In this document: positions 22,205-34,332 of the stretch, piece after piece
How positions within the stretch are numbered: the first letter of the stretch is position 1
Layout: the number at the start of each line of letters is the position of its first letter
Origin: Pseudoips prasinana
Lineage: Eukaryota > Arthropoda > Insecta > Lepidoptera > Nolidae
Direction: 5' to 3'
Assembly (NCBI GenBank): GCA_951640165.1
Contig: OX621252.1
Coordinates: 25,999,934-26,063,933 of the forward strand
Length of the DNA stretch: 64,000 nt
Notes under the pieces: generated by a model
The model's database searches: none
The model's input: the letters and a program-made list of their open reading frames with translations, nothing else
Told to the model about the DNA's origin: nothing
Translations under genes and position numbers: made by a program

Positions 22205-22234
22205 TATAAAATGTAGCAGTTGGCTCGGTCCAGT
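22205..22234 (+). promoter_or_regulatory. core promoter of cystatin gene B
   Basis: A TATAAA box at 22205-22210 lies 27 bp before a CAGT initiator-like motif at 22231, which precedes the ATG at 22247. The arrangement fits an insect TATA/initiator promoter with a very short leader. It is conserved before gene C (TTATAAAATG, 28712-28721) and partly before gene D (CATATAAGATG, 41815-41825). Confidence 0.6.
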
Positions 22235-22246
22235 ATTCGAATCACC

Positions 22247-24305
22247 ATGTACCATTTTCTGCTGTTTCTTTTATTTTCTTCCTGTTTGTGTATTGACAGC
22301 ATTGACGACGATGCATCGGTAAGTAAAAATAAATAAAGAAAACTTTCAATGCCTAGTAAAACCATAGTAAGAATAATAATATATGGGACATTATTCACAC
22401 TCGGCCATCTGATCCCAAACTAAGCAGAGCTTGTACTATGGATTTAACTGATATATTGCATGTACCTACTACTTTTCTTTTGTAAATACGTATTTATATT
22501 ATAAAGATAATTACATCCAGACTTCGGACAATCTGACACGCAATTTCATAGGTGGGAATCGAACTTACGATCTGAGGCATGATAGTCCAACAACGCCAAC
22601 AGGCAAAACTGATAATAAAATAAATTTAAAGTCTTTAATTTTATATTAATATGAATAATAATGTGGGCTAACGCTAACGTTGTCCTGTTCTTTGTTTGCA
22701 AGGTGTGGAAGGTCAATATATTTTAAAATAATACGTAGGTTAAGGAGGTATTTTAGGTACCTATCACGTTTTTATCAGTATGAGTGAATCTTAAAAACAT
22801 TAGGGTAAAAGTACTTAAACTTTATAAAACTTTAAAAGGGGAACAATTCTGTTACACATGACTTTTACGACACTTTAACCGCAGCGCACGCATCGAAAGC
22901 TCTCAAAAGGAAAAAATACCCCGTTTTTAAAACATTCTTTATCGGTGTTCCACTATTATTGGTCTTAGCGTGATGAGATATTTATCGGACCACTAGTTCG
23001 ATTGATTGAAGTGATTTTACTATAAGTGAACAAAAAACTATCTATATATCTATAATTATACGGAGTAATCTTACGGTGCTGAACATGACTTGAAGATGAG
23101 TTTCAGAGACAAACTCTCAAAAACCTTAATTTCGACCCGCGGTTTAAATAGAGCGTAGTGAGATAATGGTTTTACAATTTAGTTGTTTTTAATTAAATTT
23201 ATTATTATTATTATTATTATATTTTTTACAGGATGTATATTGGAGTGACAGCCCTGATCAACAATGTAATACACAAAAAGAAGTATTAGCCGATGAGTCT
23301 TTGAACCAATATATTACAGAAGACCTAAGTAACAGTAGAATCTGGAGTGAAGTTCTTCAAGATCCTAGTGACCCCACATTTAAAGTACCGGTCGGCATGA
23401 GTATGGGAAGACGCATAGCTTCGTCACTTGGTCTTCTTAAAAAAGCAAACCCCAATGACCCTTATTACCGACATCTGGCTGATGAGTCTCTGGAAAAGTA
23501 TGTGATTGAAACTGGAACCGATGACATTCTTAAAGTGACTGAAATGAAACGAGTTACAGTTAAAGAAGTAGATAAAGGGCTCAAAGTGCTGATAGATTTT
23601 AGCGCAACTGGAGATTATACTTGTGATAACTTAGAATGTACATCAGAGTTATTACTGCAAGATTGGGCTAGTAAACCTCTAACTTATGTTTCATGTGCCT
23701 CAGCTTCTCAAAAATGCAAGCCTATTAATCCTGGCGGTCAAGAAACAATGGACCCTAATTTTCCAGAATATATAGATATGGCTCAACAGGCTTTAAATCT
23801 ATACCGCCAAGAAAAGAATATTATTGACCCCCTCGAAGTATTAAATGTAACTAAAGTAACATCGCAAGTAGTAGCCGGTATATTAACTGAATTAACTTTC
23901 AATGTAGTACCCAATTACAAGTATAGACTTAATTGCACCGCAAGGATTCTTAGAGGTGTACATACAAGTATTGGTGTTAAATGTGACAAAACGGATCAAC
24001 CACCTAACCTTGAACTATTGGAACAAAACCCTAGAAGGCCTGAATACCTACTACTGGCAGAACAAGCTTTGCAAAAATACGTCAAAGAAAACCATGTTAC
24101 AGATTCTCTCAAAGTTGCTAAAGTAAAGAGAGTTTTAAAGGATGTCGCTTACGGACTTGATACTGTCGTATATTATGATGTTTCAGGAGCTTACCTCTGT
24201 GATGAATATAGATGCGTCACAAACACAAAGAGTAACTTACATAGTTCGTGCCATTTAGTTAACCCGTACTGTGAGAGTGACTTGAAACGAAGAATGCTCT
24301 CATGA
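22247..24305 (+). CDS. multidomain cystatin-like secreted protein, gene B (two exons)
   Basis: Join 22247-22318 and 23232-24305, 381 aa. Exon 1 encodes a signal peptide (MYHFLLFLLFSSCLCIDS) and ends in TCG|GTAAGT. The acceptor TTTTTTACAG ends at 23231 after a TTA-rich tract, and both sides are in phase 0. The main exon has a helix-only stub (about residues 36-60), then three cystatin-like domains at about 97-187, 200-280 and 292-371. Only the middle one has a canonical QxVxG loop (QVVAG, residues 236-240); the others read KEVDKG and DVAYG. Domains 1 and 3 have four cysteines each, the middle one two. The family inhibits papain-like proteases outside the cell or in the gut lumen; targets here are unknown. 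No lesion is visible. It is the only complete member of the array. Confidence 0.82.
22380..22620 (-). mobile_element. tRNA-derived SINE, family 2, diverged, in intron 1 of gene B
   Basis: Read on the minus strand it has a decayed tRNA-like head with B box GTTCGATTCCC, then a body ending in a tail related to AAGCTCTGCTTAGTTTGGGA. It lies within the gene B intron. A better preserved relative is at 54095-54430. Confidence 0.65.
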
Positions 24306-24916
24306 GATTGTTTTTTAAATTATACCTTTAAACTGTTTTAAATGCATATATTCGAAATTGTTATGTTCACATTTGTTAATAATAGAGTATTGGTCATCCT
24401 GATCCTTGTTTTTTATGAACCGCAGAACTATTACTTTATACTATATATTTTGGATTTTTTTTTTATACAACCAGATATAACATTAATAGGAAGGGTGGAA
24501 AATATAAAAAATGTAAACGGAAATGAGAAGAATACCGCATAATCATCACCACGGGTAGGCTCTGTGCTTTAGTTGTGTCCCGTGAAAAAAATCTGACAGG
24601 TCGTTTGGCTTTCAAATCTATACCTAAAGGTTAAAACAAAATATAATCATACGACATCTAAGCCTTTCATTTAAAAAGGACACTAGAGATGACACTGATC
24701 ATTTTCGAATTTGCAGTTAACTTATCTTAGATCGATGATGGAGATGGGGATACTTTTTTGTATATTTTGCAGACTGCACTGACCTACTTTCTAAGACAAA
24801 ATAAGATAAGATGATATTTATTTTATCTTATTTTCCAATATTTAAAATTCCGGCATATCGTACTCAGTACTCACAAATGTTTTTCATGCCATTACATTTT
24901 AATTACACGCTCAATA
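24306..24916. other. 3' flank of cystatin gene B
   Basis: No gene. The segment from 24680 (GGACACTAGAGATGACACTG) recurs at about 38901 after gene C, marking the duplicated unit. Confidence 0.65.
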
Positions 24917-24978
24917 CTAGTCAATGTAGCATTTTTACCGTATGATGTAGCATACGGTAAAAATGCTACATTGACTAG
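24917..24978. repeat. hairpin with 28-nt perfect arms
   Basis: CTAGTCAATGTAGC and the following 14 nt (24917-24944) are repeated as an exact reverse complement at 24951-24978, with a 6-nt loop, ATGTAG. The matching flank of gene C (about 39095-39125) has no such hairpin. Confidence 0.9.
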
Positions 24979-25414
24979 AATTGCATATCTACATATTACA
25001 ATACATTCAGTAACTTAGATCCCAAGGACGAACCAATGGTAAACAATTCATTAGATGAATAATTTGCTTGAGTCTTACTGGAGAACTTAATTGGTATTTT
25101 AATATATATAGACCTTCACAAGTTGATACTAATGTAAATAAATTAAACTGGAGTGCACCCATTTCGAGGTTTGACTTCGGCTCAGTTCGGCTACTCATGT
25201 CGAGATGAATGTAGGGTATCAAATATGACAGCCCCGGATATACCTCCTATATGGCTTGGCTTGGCTTCTTAAATTCTACATAAGGCAGACACTTGCCTTG
25301 AAAGTACTTACAAAGTAATATTTCGTGTCGCTATTCGTTAATCAGAAATGCTGAGAACCCCAAACGAAGTAAATAAGAATAATATAATTATAGTAAGAAG
25401 TAAGTAAGAAATGC

Positions 25415-25675
25415 CAAGGTGAAGTCGCAGTGGGCAGGGCACATAGCTCGTAGAACCGATGCTCGCTGGGGCAAAATCGTTATCGAGTGGCGACCACGAA
25501 CCGGAAGACGCAATGTAGGCAGGCCCTCTACAGGATGAACTGATGATCTTGTGAGGGTCGCTGGAAGTTGCTTGATGCGGGTAGCGCCAGGCCGGTAATT
25601 GTCGAGACCTTTGGGGTAGACCTTTGTCCAGCAGTGAACGTCTTCCTGCTGATATGATGTTGATAATGATTCGTT
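25415..25675 (+). pseudogene. RTE-type LINE 3' end, copy after gene B
   Basis: The frame reads QWAGHIARRTDARWGK, then EWRPRTGRRNVGRPSTG, then a stop and TDDLVRVAGSCLMRVAP. This is the C-terminal signature of a LINE family very common in Lepidoptera. It ends in CCAGCAGTGAACGTC and a degenerate GATGAT-type tail. The same fossil lies at 41040-41300, so it was inserted before the cystatin unit duplicated. Confidence 0.75.
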
Positions 25676-26871
25676 AATACCCGAAGACGCTGACCGCTTA
25701 CATGTTTGAGTATCGGAGAGGTCCTTTCATTGATAGGAATGTAAAGCTTATGAAAGGTCATGGCCCATAATCCGACCCGGTTCAAAAATGTTTTTGTACA
25801 AAAACGAAAATAGTGGTATATAATGCAGGCATAACCCACTGTTCATTATATGTAAAAAGAAAAAAATAATTCAATGGAGAGATCTTGCAGTAGACCGATC
25901 AAAATTGGATAATAATAATTAGCTGCACCAGCGGTTTTGCCCGTCTCTAAATTATTTTATCCCATGGAAAAATGTCACTGGGATAAAAAGTTTACTATGT
26001 CCGTCTACAAATCTAATATGTAGGTATATACGATATATTTTTTTGTCTATTCATAGGAATTTGACATGACATGATAGATAAAAAATAATTAAATAATGTA
26101 TTTTCTTAATCTATGCTATGCACCTAAGGTATTAAACAAATACTCATTCTTTACATGTATACTACGGGGCAAGCAATTTAACCAAAATCGGTTCAGTAGT
26201 TTAGACTTGAAAATGAAACAAACAGACTTACTTTGCCATTGTTTTGTTAAATAAAAATATCATCGTGACACTTAATAAGCAAACTCGTTCGGTCAGGTAA
26301 TAAATAACACGTATATTGCTGTCTCGGTCTCACCCGAGCTTTGTTGCGGTCGCGCAATAATACAATGTATTATATTTTATTTCATGATCCCCATCGGCCA
26401 CAGTAATGCACCACTTACCATTGAAAAGTATAATCATTTGTCTTTGATTCCCCCCATATTTCATTTCTGTACGCCGTAGGTATATTTTTCATACTAAATG
26501 GGCCATTACCTTTCCCCTGGGAACTATGATAGCATTGTTTTTTTAGCAATTTCTAGAACAACTGCATAAAACTAACTGCGGAAGTATTTCCGAACCGGTA
26601 TGACAATATGGAAACGTTGAAGTATATAAATATATATATTGGATGCTTAATAATATTAAAGATCTACTAGATGTATGATAGCGTCGGATATTCTTTCTAT
26701 GTGACTTAAGCCTTAAATTCTACAAAAGGCGTCTCCAAATGTAACGAGTGTAGTTATTTACGTGCGTACCGCACCTAAATAAACCATGATTGAATTCGAT
26801 ACTCTATTAAATAAATTGCTATATTTAAAGTAATTAATTAGAAATGCTATTCTTACAAGTTTACCCTTAAC
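25676..26871. other. intergenic sequence with dispersed-repeat fragments
   Basis: At 25915-26230 there is a moth repeat with the words TTTTGCCCG, GGGATAAAAAGT and AAAATCGGTTCAGTAGTTTA. From 26500 the sequence matches the 5' flanks of genes B and D. No gene was seen. Confidence 0.5.
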
Positions 26872-28199
26872 CAATCCTTTTCTGAGTACCGCCCGATATC
26901 CATACTGCCCTTCCTCGCAAAAGCCCTTGAACGCCTTATCCATAACCAACTCAACTCCTTTCTTTGTAAAAATTCTCTCCTGAATGCTTTCCAATCCGGC
27001 TTCCATCCGGGTCATAGTACGACTACAGCGTTAGTACACATTACTGATGACATGAGATCCGGCATGGAAAATGGCAAACTCACAGTCCTCTGTCTGCTAG
27101 ATTTCAGTAATGCCTTTAGCACCATAGACTACGATGTATTGCTCGCCATTTTACGCTCTCTTAACATATCTCCAACGGTAATTGATTGGTTTCACAGTTA
27201 CCTGTTTGGCCGACGTCAACAGATACGCATTGAAGACTCTTATTCTTCCTGGTGTAATACATCTGTTGGCGTGCCACAGGGTGGCGTTTTATCTCCTCTT
27301 TTGTTTGCAATATTCATTAATGCGATTTCCCATAAATTAGTTTCATACTACCACCTTTATGCAGATGATCTCCAGATCCATAGTCAAGCATCTCCCGATA
27401 ACCTGCTCGAAGCTATTTGTAACATAAACACAGATCTTGCACATATTTCTTCCTGGAGTAATAGCTATGGGCTTACCGTGAACCCGACCAAATCGCAAGC
27501 TATTGTTGTCGGCAGTACTAGAATGCGGAGTAGAGTGGACTGGTCACAAATTCCCAATATTACTTTAAATAATACTGTGATACCACTGGTTCAAAAAGTT
27601 AAGAACTTGGGAATCTTAATAGACCATGATCTCTCATGGATTCCGCAATTACAGGAAGTCAGCCGTAAACTCTTTGCTTCAGCAGGGTCTTTGCGGCGTC
27701 TTCGTAATTTTTTGCCTATTACCACAAAAATTGCGCTCTCCTTCTTCCTATTCTCGATTACGCCGACGCCAGCTATCTCGATTTAACCCAGGAACAACTT
27801 GACAAACTTGAGCGTCTCCAAAATGTCTGCATTAGGTTCATATTTGGACTCCGCAAATATGACCACGTTTCAGAATTCCGTACTAAACTCAAGTAGCTTC
27901 CTATCCGCCTTCGTCGGATCGCAAATATCTTGTCTCTCTTGTACAATATTCTTTTTAATCCCTCAACGCCCTTTTATCTTAAAGAACGTTTTAAGTTCCT
28001 CAATGACACGCATTCAAAGTCACTGAGATCATCAGAAAACCTGCAATTAAGCTTACCAACGCATTCCACCAATTTCTTCAGCAAATCATTTACAGTTCTA
28101 GCTGCTCGTCTTTGGAATGCGTTACCAGTAACAATAAGACGCGCTCAAACCTTAACTTCCTTTAAAACACTTGTGACAAAACATTATTTATCACAATAG
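26872..28199 (+). pseudogene. reverse transcriptase of the 26872-28676 LINE
   Basis: One frame is open from NPFSEYRPISILPFLAK (26872) to 27786 and contains STIDYDVLLAILRSLN, GVPQGGVLSPLLFAIFINAI and the catalytic box in YHLYADDLQIH. A frameshift near 27750 moves the rest into other frames (SLLYNILFNPSTPFYLKERF, then ARLWNALPVTIRRAQT), which end at 28197-28199. The domain set is typical of Jockey/CR1-group LINEs. The N-terminal endonuclease is missing through 5' truncation. Confidence 0.8.
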
Positions 28200-28676
28200 T
28201 ATTCTTTATCTTGTCCACCATATAACCCTACTAGATATAATTAATATTTCCATCATAACTGGTTATATATATATATTAATTCATATTTTATTTTACAGGT
28301 ATTTATGTATATTTTTTTATTATTATGTATGTATGTATATATTATATATATTATATATGTATGTGTTAGAATATTATTTATTTATTATTATTTGTATTTA
28401 GATATAGATAAGTTTTAGTATTATAAGTATTTTAATTAGTGGTAGTACTACAACTAAGTAGATATCACTATTAGTGTTAAGTTATTATCACCTAATTTCT
28501 TACACCATACACTCTACCCCTACTCCAAATTCCTTACAATATGGTCCAACTGAAGGTTGTCTGGAAGAGATCGCTGTAAGCGATAAGACCGTCAATTGTA
28601 CCTTTTTAATATAATTAACTATATCATAAATTGTGTTCTTTTAATGGTGTACAATAAAGTGTATTTATCTTATCTT
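26872..28676 (+). mobile_element. 5'-truncated LINE inserted in the 5' flank of cystatin gene C
   Basis: Its borders are fixed by the duplicated flank: gene B reads CTTAACATTAGCTACAC, whereas here CTTAAC and ATTAGCTACAC are 1.8 kb apart. It contains a reverse transcriptase frame, then a 3' UTR with the words GGTTGTCTGGAAGAGATCGC, and ends in TCTTATCTT. Relatives lie at 29730-30715, 33244-33440 (minus) and 45205-50092. Confidence 0.85.
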
Positions 28677-28689
28677 ATTAGCTACACAT

Positions 28690-28835
28690 TAGGTATAAAT
28701 TACAGTGTCAACTTATAAAATGTACCAGTGGGCTCGGTCCAGTATTTGAATCGCCATGTACCAATTTCTATTGTTCTTTTTTTATTTTCTTCCTGTTTGT
28801 GTAATGAAATCTTTGACGACGAATTCCATCCATTG
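28690..28835 (+). pseudogene. cystatin gene C: promoter and exon 1
   Basis: It is a clear duplicate of 22190-22318: the same ATTAGGTATAAATTACA flank, a TTATAAAATG box, the CGGTCCAGTAT initiator region and ATG at 28756. The exon reads MYQFLLFFFYFLPVCV, still hydrophobic, and ends at the donor GGTAAG (GT at 28836). It is 80 nt long against 72 nt in gene B because of small insertions in the T-rich part, so it would join the main exon out of frame. The main exon remnants begin 7.5 kb downstream at 36319. The intron is filled with LINE copies. Confidence 0.75.
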
Positions 28836-29372
28836 GTAAGAAAAATCAATAATGAAAACTTTCACGTTCCGATTTAAAAACATGACGTGATCCGCCGCTT
28901 AAGCATGAACCGCTCAATTATTTCTTTATTTAAAAACCCTACTACTAAGAAACGTTATTTTTTTGACTTTGCAAACATTTTTGGGACTTGTATAGAGCTT
29001 GGCCAAAATTAATCGGATGATGTGTTCAAACTTTATGACTTTCTTCTATAGTAGACATGGGATGATAGATCTATGATCGTGACAGTGTATTTTCACTTTT
29101 CTTATAATCACTTTTGATTTTCTTAGGAGGTATTTGAAGTTAGTGAAAATGATTCCAACTGGAATTCAATATTAATTTTAAAATGTAAAAAGCAAAAAAG
29201 TTTCACAATACCTCAAAGTTCCACGAAAAATCAAAAAGAACGTCAGCTGATACAAATATGTAAATCCGCAATCTTTTCTCCACTTAAACCAGGGGCCGAC
29301 GCGGTTTAAATTTTGACATCACTTAACCATTGCTTAACCAGGTCTCAAAGGTAAATTGGGTTATATTTGGAC
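28836..29372. other. intron of cystatin pseudogene C, first part
   Basis: No ORF or recognised repeat. Confidence 0.5.
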
Positions 29373-29462
29373 TAGTCCCTCCCTCTTACCCACCACTGCA
29401 ACTCTTGCAAGCCAGGCTCAACAGTGGCACACGTTGAAATGACACTGAGCGGTGTTAAATCG
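29373..29462 (-). mobile_element. R1/Jockey-type LINE 3' UTR fragment
   Basis: On the minus strand it matches the 3' UTR at 4800-4940 (GCTCAGTGTCATTTCAACG, then GAGGGAGGGACTAGTCC). Only this short tail is left. Confidence 0.65.
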
Positions 29463-29729
29463 GGATTTGAATGAAAATTTTGATTTGCTTAATGGCCGGC
29501 TTAAATTTAAGTAGCGTTTTTAAATAAGGCAGTCAATGTTTATTAAAAGACCAGTTGAAACTAATGATCAAATGAATTTCAAGTTTATAGTATTTATAGA
29601 AGCTTTAATTTATTTTGGTTTTACTTAAAGTAACTTGATTGAAAATGTAGATCATGCATTACAATTATTCAATACGCAATAGTTAAGTTTTCAGATGTAA
29701 CTTCATTTATTTAGTGAAAATTACATATA

Positions 29730-30715
29730 CCTGTCCGGCCGCCGGCAGTCTATTTGTATTCATGACGCTCGTTCCTCTTGTTGCAACTACTGCGGGCGTT
29801 CCTCGGGTAGCGTTTTATCTCCTTTACTTTTTACAATTTTATAAATTCTGTCTTTAACCAACTTGTATCCTATTACCATCTTTATGCGGCCAACCTTCAA
29901 ATTTATTACCAAATTCCTTTGGGTAGGTTACCCTTTGCGGTCAACCATATAAATACAGATTTAGCGGAAATTTGTTGTTGGAGTTGTGCATACGGGGTTC
30001 AAGCCAATCCCATCAAGACACAAAATATCATTATCAGTAGCCCGAGGATGATATCAAAAGTGCCATAGACACAGCTTTGATGGCACTGTAATCGAGTTCA
30101 GTAGAACTGTCAAGAATCTTGGCGTCTTTTTTGATCGCAGTTTATCCTGGGATACCCAAGTTAAGTGAGTTAGTCGTAAACTATACGGATCGTTTGGATA
30201 TTTACGTCGACTATGCAATTTTCTGCCTATGATGACTAAAATTGAGCTGACAAAGTCTCTTCTTCTCCCAATACTAGATTAGGTAGATGTCAGCTATCTT
30301 ACTTAAAACCAATTTGACAATCTTCAGCAAAATGTTTGCATAAGATTCTTATTTGGCCTTCATAAATACGATCATGTTTATGAATTTCGTACCAAGTTCA
30401 AGTGGCTATTTATACGTGTCTTCGTTGGAATACTCATATACGGTCGTCATTCTTCTATAATATGTTTTTACTCCATCCTTTTCTTCTTAATTTAAAAACC
30501 GGTTAACTTTTTTGTATGAGTCACATGTAAAAATTTGTGATCATCGGAAAATCTTAGGTGAAAAATGCCAGCGCATTCCACCAATTTCCTTACTAAATCT
30601 TTCTCAAATTAGAGTGTTCGTTTGTGGAATGCACTATCAATAATAGTGCGTCAAATACAAAGTCTACATAAGATCCAGGAAAGTGTAAAGGATTACTACC
30701 TGTCGCTATAGGATT
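29730..30715 (+). pseudogene. heavily decayed LINE of the 26872-28676 family
   Basis: Frame pieces such as GSVLSPLLFTIL, SYYHLYA, then a homologue of the RSLLLPILD region and LWNALSI are spread over several frames with many stops. No catalytic box is intact. Confidence 0.65.
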
Positions 30716-30832
30716 TGCATGCATTGAAAGAACAAGAAGCTATTATTCCAATACATATGTTTCTATTTATTATATACTAGCTTCTGCCTGCGACTTGGTT
30801 CGCGTGGAATAATTACTTTGGGCTAACGCTAA

Positions 30833-32860
30833 CGTTGAATGAATGAACTCTTTATTTGCGAGAATACAGGTTACATTTGATGGTATTATATTTTGGTTTC
30901 ACTATATTCGACAGAATACGTCGTGCAAATATTTAAAGTAATACATTATAATTTAAAATTTACATTGAAATTGTTAGTAATTATTTAATTTGTTAATAGT
31001 AGTTAATATATGATTGCATACAAAACAATAAGTAAAAATAAGATTTAAAAACAATGTTAGTTATTGGAGATTAGAAAATGTCAAATAAAACTTCAATGTC
31101 AAAATATTTAGGCTAATTACATATTTATGTGAATTTATATTTAATGTAGTCATCAACTGAATAAAAACATCTGTCACATAGCCACTTAAAGAGTGCCCTG
31201 AAAAGTTTATTGTCTGGTAGGTGTCTAAGTTTTTCTGGAAGTTTATTATATACCTTAACACCCATATTATAGCTGTTCTTATCACATAGTTTTAGCCTAC
31301 TTCGTGGTGCTACTAATGGTTTGCGTACAATTTTTCTTTTAATTTCTGCCTTTTTGTCTTTTTCGAAGAGTAAAATATGATTTCTCACGAATTTGCACAT
31401 CTCGTATATGTATATTGACGGTAATGTAAGTATTTTTTCTCTTATAAATATCGGTTGGCAGGAATCTGTCCACTTTAGATTGAAAATTTACCTTAAACAT
31501 TTTTTTTGTACTATAAACGCTCTTTCAGCGTTGGTCGAGTTTCCCCATAAGATCACACCGTATCTAAGAATAGAGCACACATGGCTGTGGTATACCATTA
31601 AGGCTGTTTCTCTGCTTGTTATATTTTTAATTTTCCTAAGCGCAAATATGAATTTATTGATTTTCTTACATACATTATCTACTTGAGCTTTCCAGTTGCA
31701 GAAACGGTCAGTAACTATTCCTATTTATTTTCATTTATGTTATGTACCTCAACGATGTCAATATTATTATAATTCAAAGATATGTCTCCTATATTACCTA
31801 TATTTTTCTTAATATATGTCAAATATCTCATAAATTTAGTTTTACTAATATTAATTTTTAAATTATTAGCTACTAGCCAGCTTATTATATCCACTAAAGC
31901 TTTATTCGTTACAGATACTGCATTTTCAATAGTTTTTTCTTTTGTTAAAATAGTAGTATCGTCTGCAAATAATATAGTAAATTGGTCAGTTGAGTTAGGT
32001 AATTCGTTGATGTATACTATGAATAGAATAGGCCCAAGCACACTACCTTGTGGTACGCCGTAGTGGTTGATCAAATACGGTGATCTGAAAGTTTCTTCTA
32101 TTTGAGTCTTTTTAGATTTTTTTTTTATTTCAGTACACTGTTGCCGACCTATTAAGTAGCTTTGGAACCAGTCATAAGCAGGCCCTCTGATTCGATACTG
32201 CTCAAGCTTGCTTAATAGCCTGTCATGACATACCATATCGAAAGCTTTGCTTAAATCTAGAAATACGGCTAGTGGGATCTGTTTTTTATCTAATGCGTCA
32301 AGAATTTCCTTCACAAGTGTATTCAAAGCATGCTAATGAAGTAGATTTATTCTTGATGCAACCATTTTGTTGCGAGTTGATTATATTATTTTTATCAAAG
32401 AAACTCATAAGCCTGGTGCACATGCTTTTTTCGAATATTTTAGAGATAACAGGAACTAAGGTTATTGGCCTGTAATTTCCAGCTTCAGATTTAGATCCCT
32501 TCTTGAAAATTAGTTTTACTACGGAAAACTTTAAACCATCGGGAAATATACCGTTCTCCAAAGATAAATTAATTATATGTGTCAAAGGTTTCAGTATGGG
32601 CAGTATATTTTGTTTTAGAATCTTTGTAGTAATATTATCATATCCCGCTGAGTTTGTGTTTCGCAATTGCATTGTAGTTTTAAAAACTTATAAGCAGTCT
32701 ACAGGTTCTAGAAATATGGAATGTGTTGATCTTCGAACATTTTCATGGGTTTTTGTATAATTTAAATTTTCGGTAGGCTTTGCAATGTTTATAAAGTATT
32801 CATTAAAGAATGTCGCTATATCTTCACCCTTTGTCGTTGACCTGTGACCTCGTTTACGTA
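30833..32860 (-). pseudogene. CR1-like LINE relic with reverse transcriptase
   Basis: On the minus strand, from 32860: TFFNEYFINIAKPTENLN, then RNTNSAGYDNITTKILKQ (32298-32672), a frameshift near 32320, then AVFLDLSKAFDMVCHDRLLS, GVPQGSVLGPILFIVYINEL and the catalytic FADD box (31721-32326), then a C-terminal part at 31125-31400 (KLPEKLRHLPDNKLF). Frameshifts and gaps separate the parts. The 3' end is near 30833. It lies within the intron of cystatin pseudogene C. Confidence 0.75.
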
Positions 32861-33187
32861 GAAGGTGAAAACATTTAAAAAAAAAAATTTAAGCCGTCAC
32901 GGGACGCCTGGCAGGTGTGAAACATCGACATTATTTTTTAAAATTAATATGCAGAAAAGAACATATTTTAATATGAACTAAATATGTCATAATGATAAAA
33001 TTAAATATTACGATTAATAATCGCACAGTCGATTGTTTTGTTTCACATCAAAAAAAAAAAACCGTGGCGACGCGTCGCTCCCCCAGAAATCTTTTTTACG
33101 TGCGGCTATAGATGTTTCACATCAATAAGACCTACGTAAGTTAACTAGCTATTACCTATCACGCTTTTATCAGTACTTACTTCCTGT
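32861..33187. other. AT-rich sequence with poly(A) runs
   Basis: No gene. Oligo(A) at 32877-32887 and 33049-33060. Confidence 0.4.
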
Positions 33188-33243
33188 ATTGGCAGTGGTT
33201 AGAGTCATTTAAGCCGCCCATGAGGCCTCTGACATGGCTTAGA
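33188..33243 (-). mobile_element. tail fragment of a 5S rRNA-derived SINE
   Basis: On the minus strand TAAGCCATGTCAGAGGCCTC and ATGGGCGGCTTAAATGACTC match the body of the element at 58269-58530. The 5S-like head is missing. Confidence 0.6.
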
Positions 33244-33440
33244 TAGATAGCACTTTACACATAACATTATAACATCAGTTAACTTATATAATAAGGTACA
33301 AACGACGGTCTTATCGCTAATATAGCAATCTCTTCCAGACAACCGTTGGATGAACCAAAGCAATGCAGGGAGACAAAGTGGTAGTTGGCAGTACATCTAC
33401 TTATATAAATTGACATATATAAGTATCTACCTAGGTACGA
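33244..33440 (-). mobile_element. LINE 3' UTR fragment of the 26872-28676 family
   Basis: On the minus strand GGTTGTCTGGAAGAGATTGC and GCGATAAGACCGTC match the 3' UTR at 28550-28600. Confidence 0.65.
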
Positions 33441-33930
33441 ATATTATATATTTATTTATTTGGAAAACAAACAGGAGCTTATAAACTAAAAGTAATAACA
33501 CTGTTTAATGTTAGAAGTACAACCCACGGCGTTTTCATAGATTACTAAAACAAAAATAATAATAATATGTACAGTGTTGTGAAGTCTAATGCTAAGAGGT
33601 TATAGACTACAATATAGACTGCTTATAGCTAGGTAAAACGTATTCATACAAAGAAAAACGAATACAAAATATCAAACAATACAATAATAACAATCTACTT
33701 TTAGGTCTTAAGCTAAATCCCAAACAACATTGAAAAAAGAAAACGAGACAGACCAGTAAAAAAAATACAGATACATAAACCGGTCGATAAACAATCAATG
33801 TCTGTTATAAGTGCTTAATCCATGGAAGAGGCTTTTAAAACTTTAGTTTTTGAAGATGTGTTCTGATAAGGCAAATACAAATATCCACATTTTCAAAATT
33901 TTTATTATAATTTTTTTTAATTTATATTTT

Positions 33931-34203
33931 TTATTCGGTGGAGGCATGATCGTTCCCCAGCATTGGTTCGACACTTTGGCAGGTGCCAAATAGAGGATAC
34001 TTTCGAACTACTCTACGGATCACTGTTCTTGGCAGAATGTAGGATATTTTATTGACCACTTCGATGCAATCGTACTGATGGTGTATAAGACCATGTAAAA
34101 ACGTAGCCTGCAGTAATAAGCGTCTTGATTCTAGAGATATCATATTAAATTTTAATAATGTTTCTTTAGAGGGTTGTATGACCAGACGACACTTATATGA
34201 CAT
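33931..34203 (-). pseudogene. LINE ORF2 C-terminal relic
   Basis: Reads ISLESRRLLLQATFLHGLIH, then YDCIEVVNKISYILPRTVIR, which is clearly related to the insert at 7951-8648. Only the last 90 codons remain. The region 33441-33930 shows no gene. Confidence 0.7.
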
Positions 34204-34283
34204 TCTTTTAAGATATCACTTTTGTATATTTTCTTTATCTATGCAATATTTATGGTAATAGAGCTAGACTAGCACGAACTAGA

Positions 34284-34332
34284 GCGTAAAAAAGATTCAA
34301 ATACCGTATCGGTATTTGAATCTTTTTTACGC
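34284..34332. repeat. fold-back with 23-nt perfect arms at a LINE 5' end
   Basis: GCGTAAAAAAGATTCAAATA plus CCG (34284-34306) is the reverse complement of 34310-34332, with a 3-nt loop, TAT. The right arm is the start of the truncated LINE; the left arm is its inverted copy. Confidence 0.9.

Noticed and set aside
23301..24305. Open frame beginning at 23301 as the complete cystatin gene
   Set aside because: The codon at 23301 is TTG and the frame continues upstream to an AG acceptor at 23231. A signal-peptide exon at 22247-22318 fits in phase.
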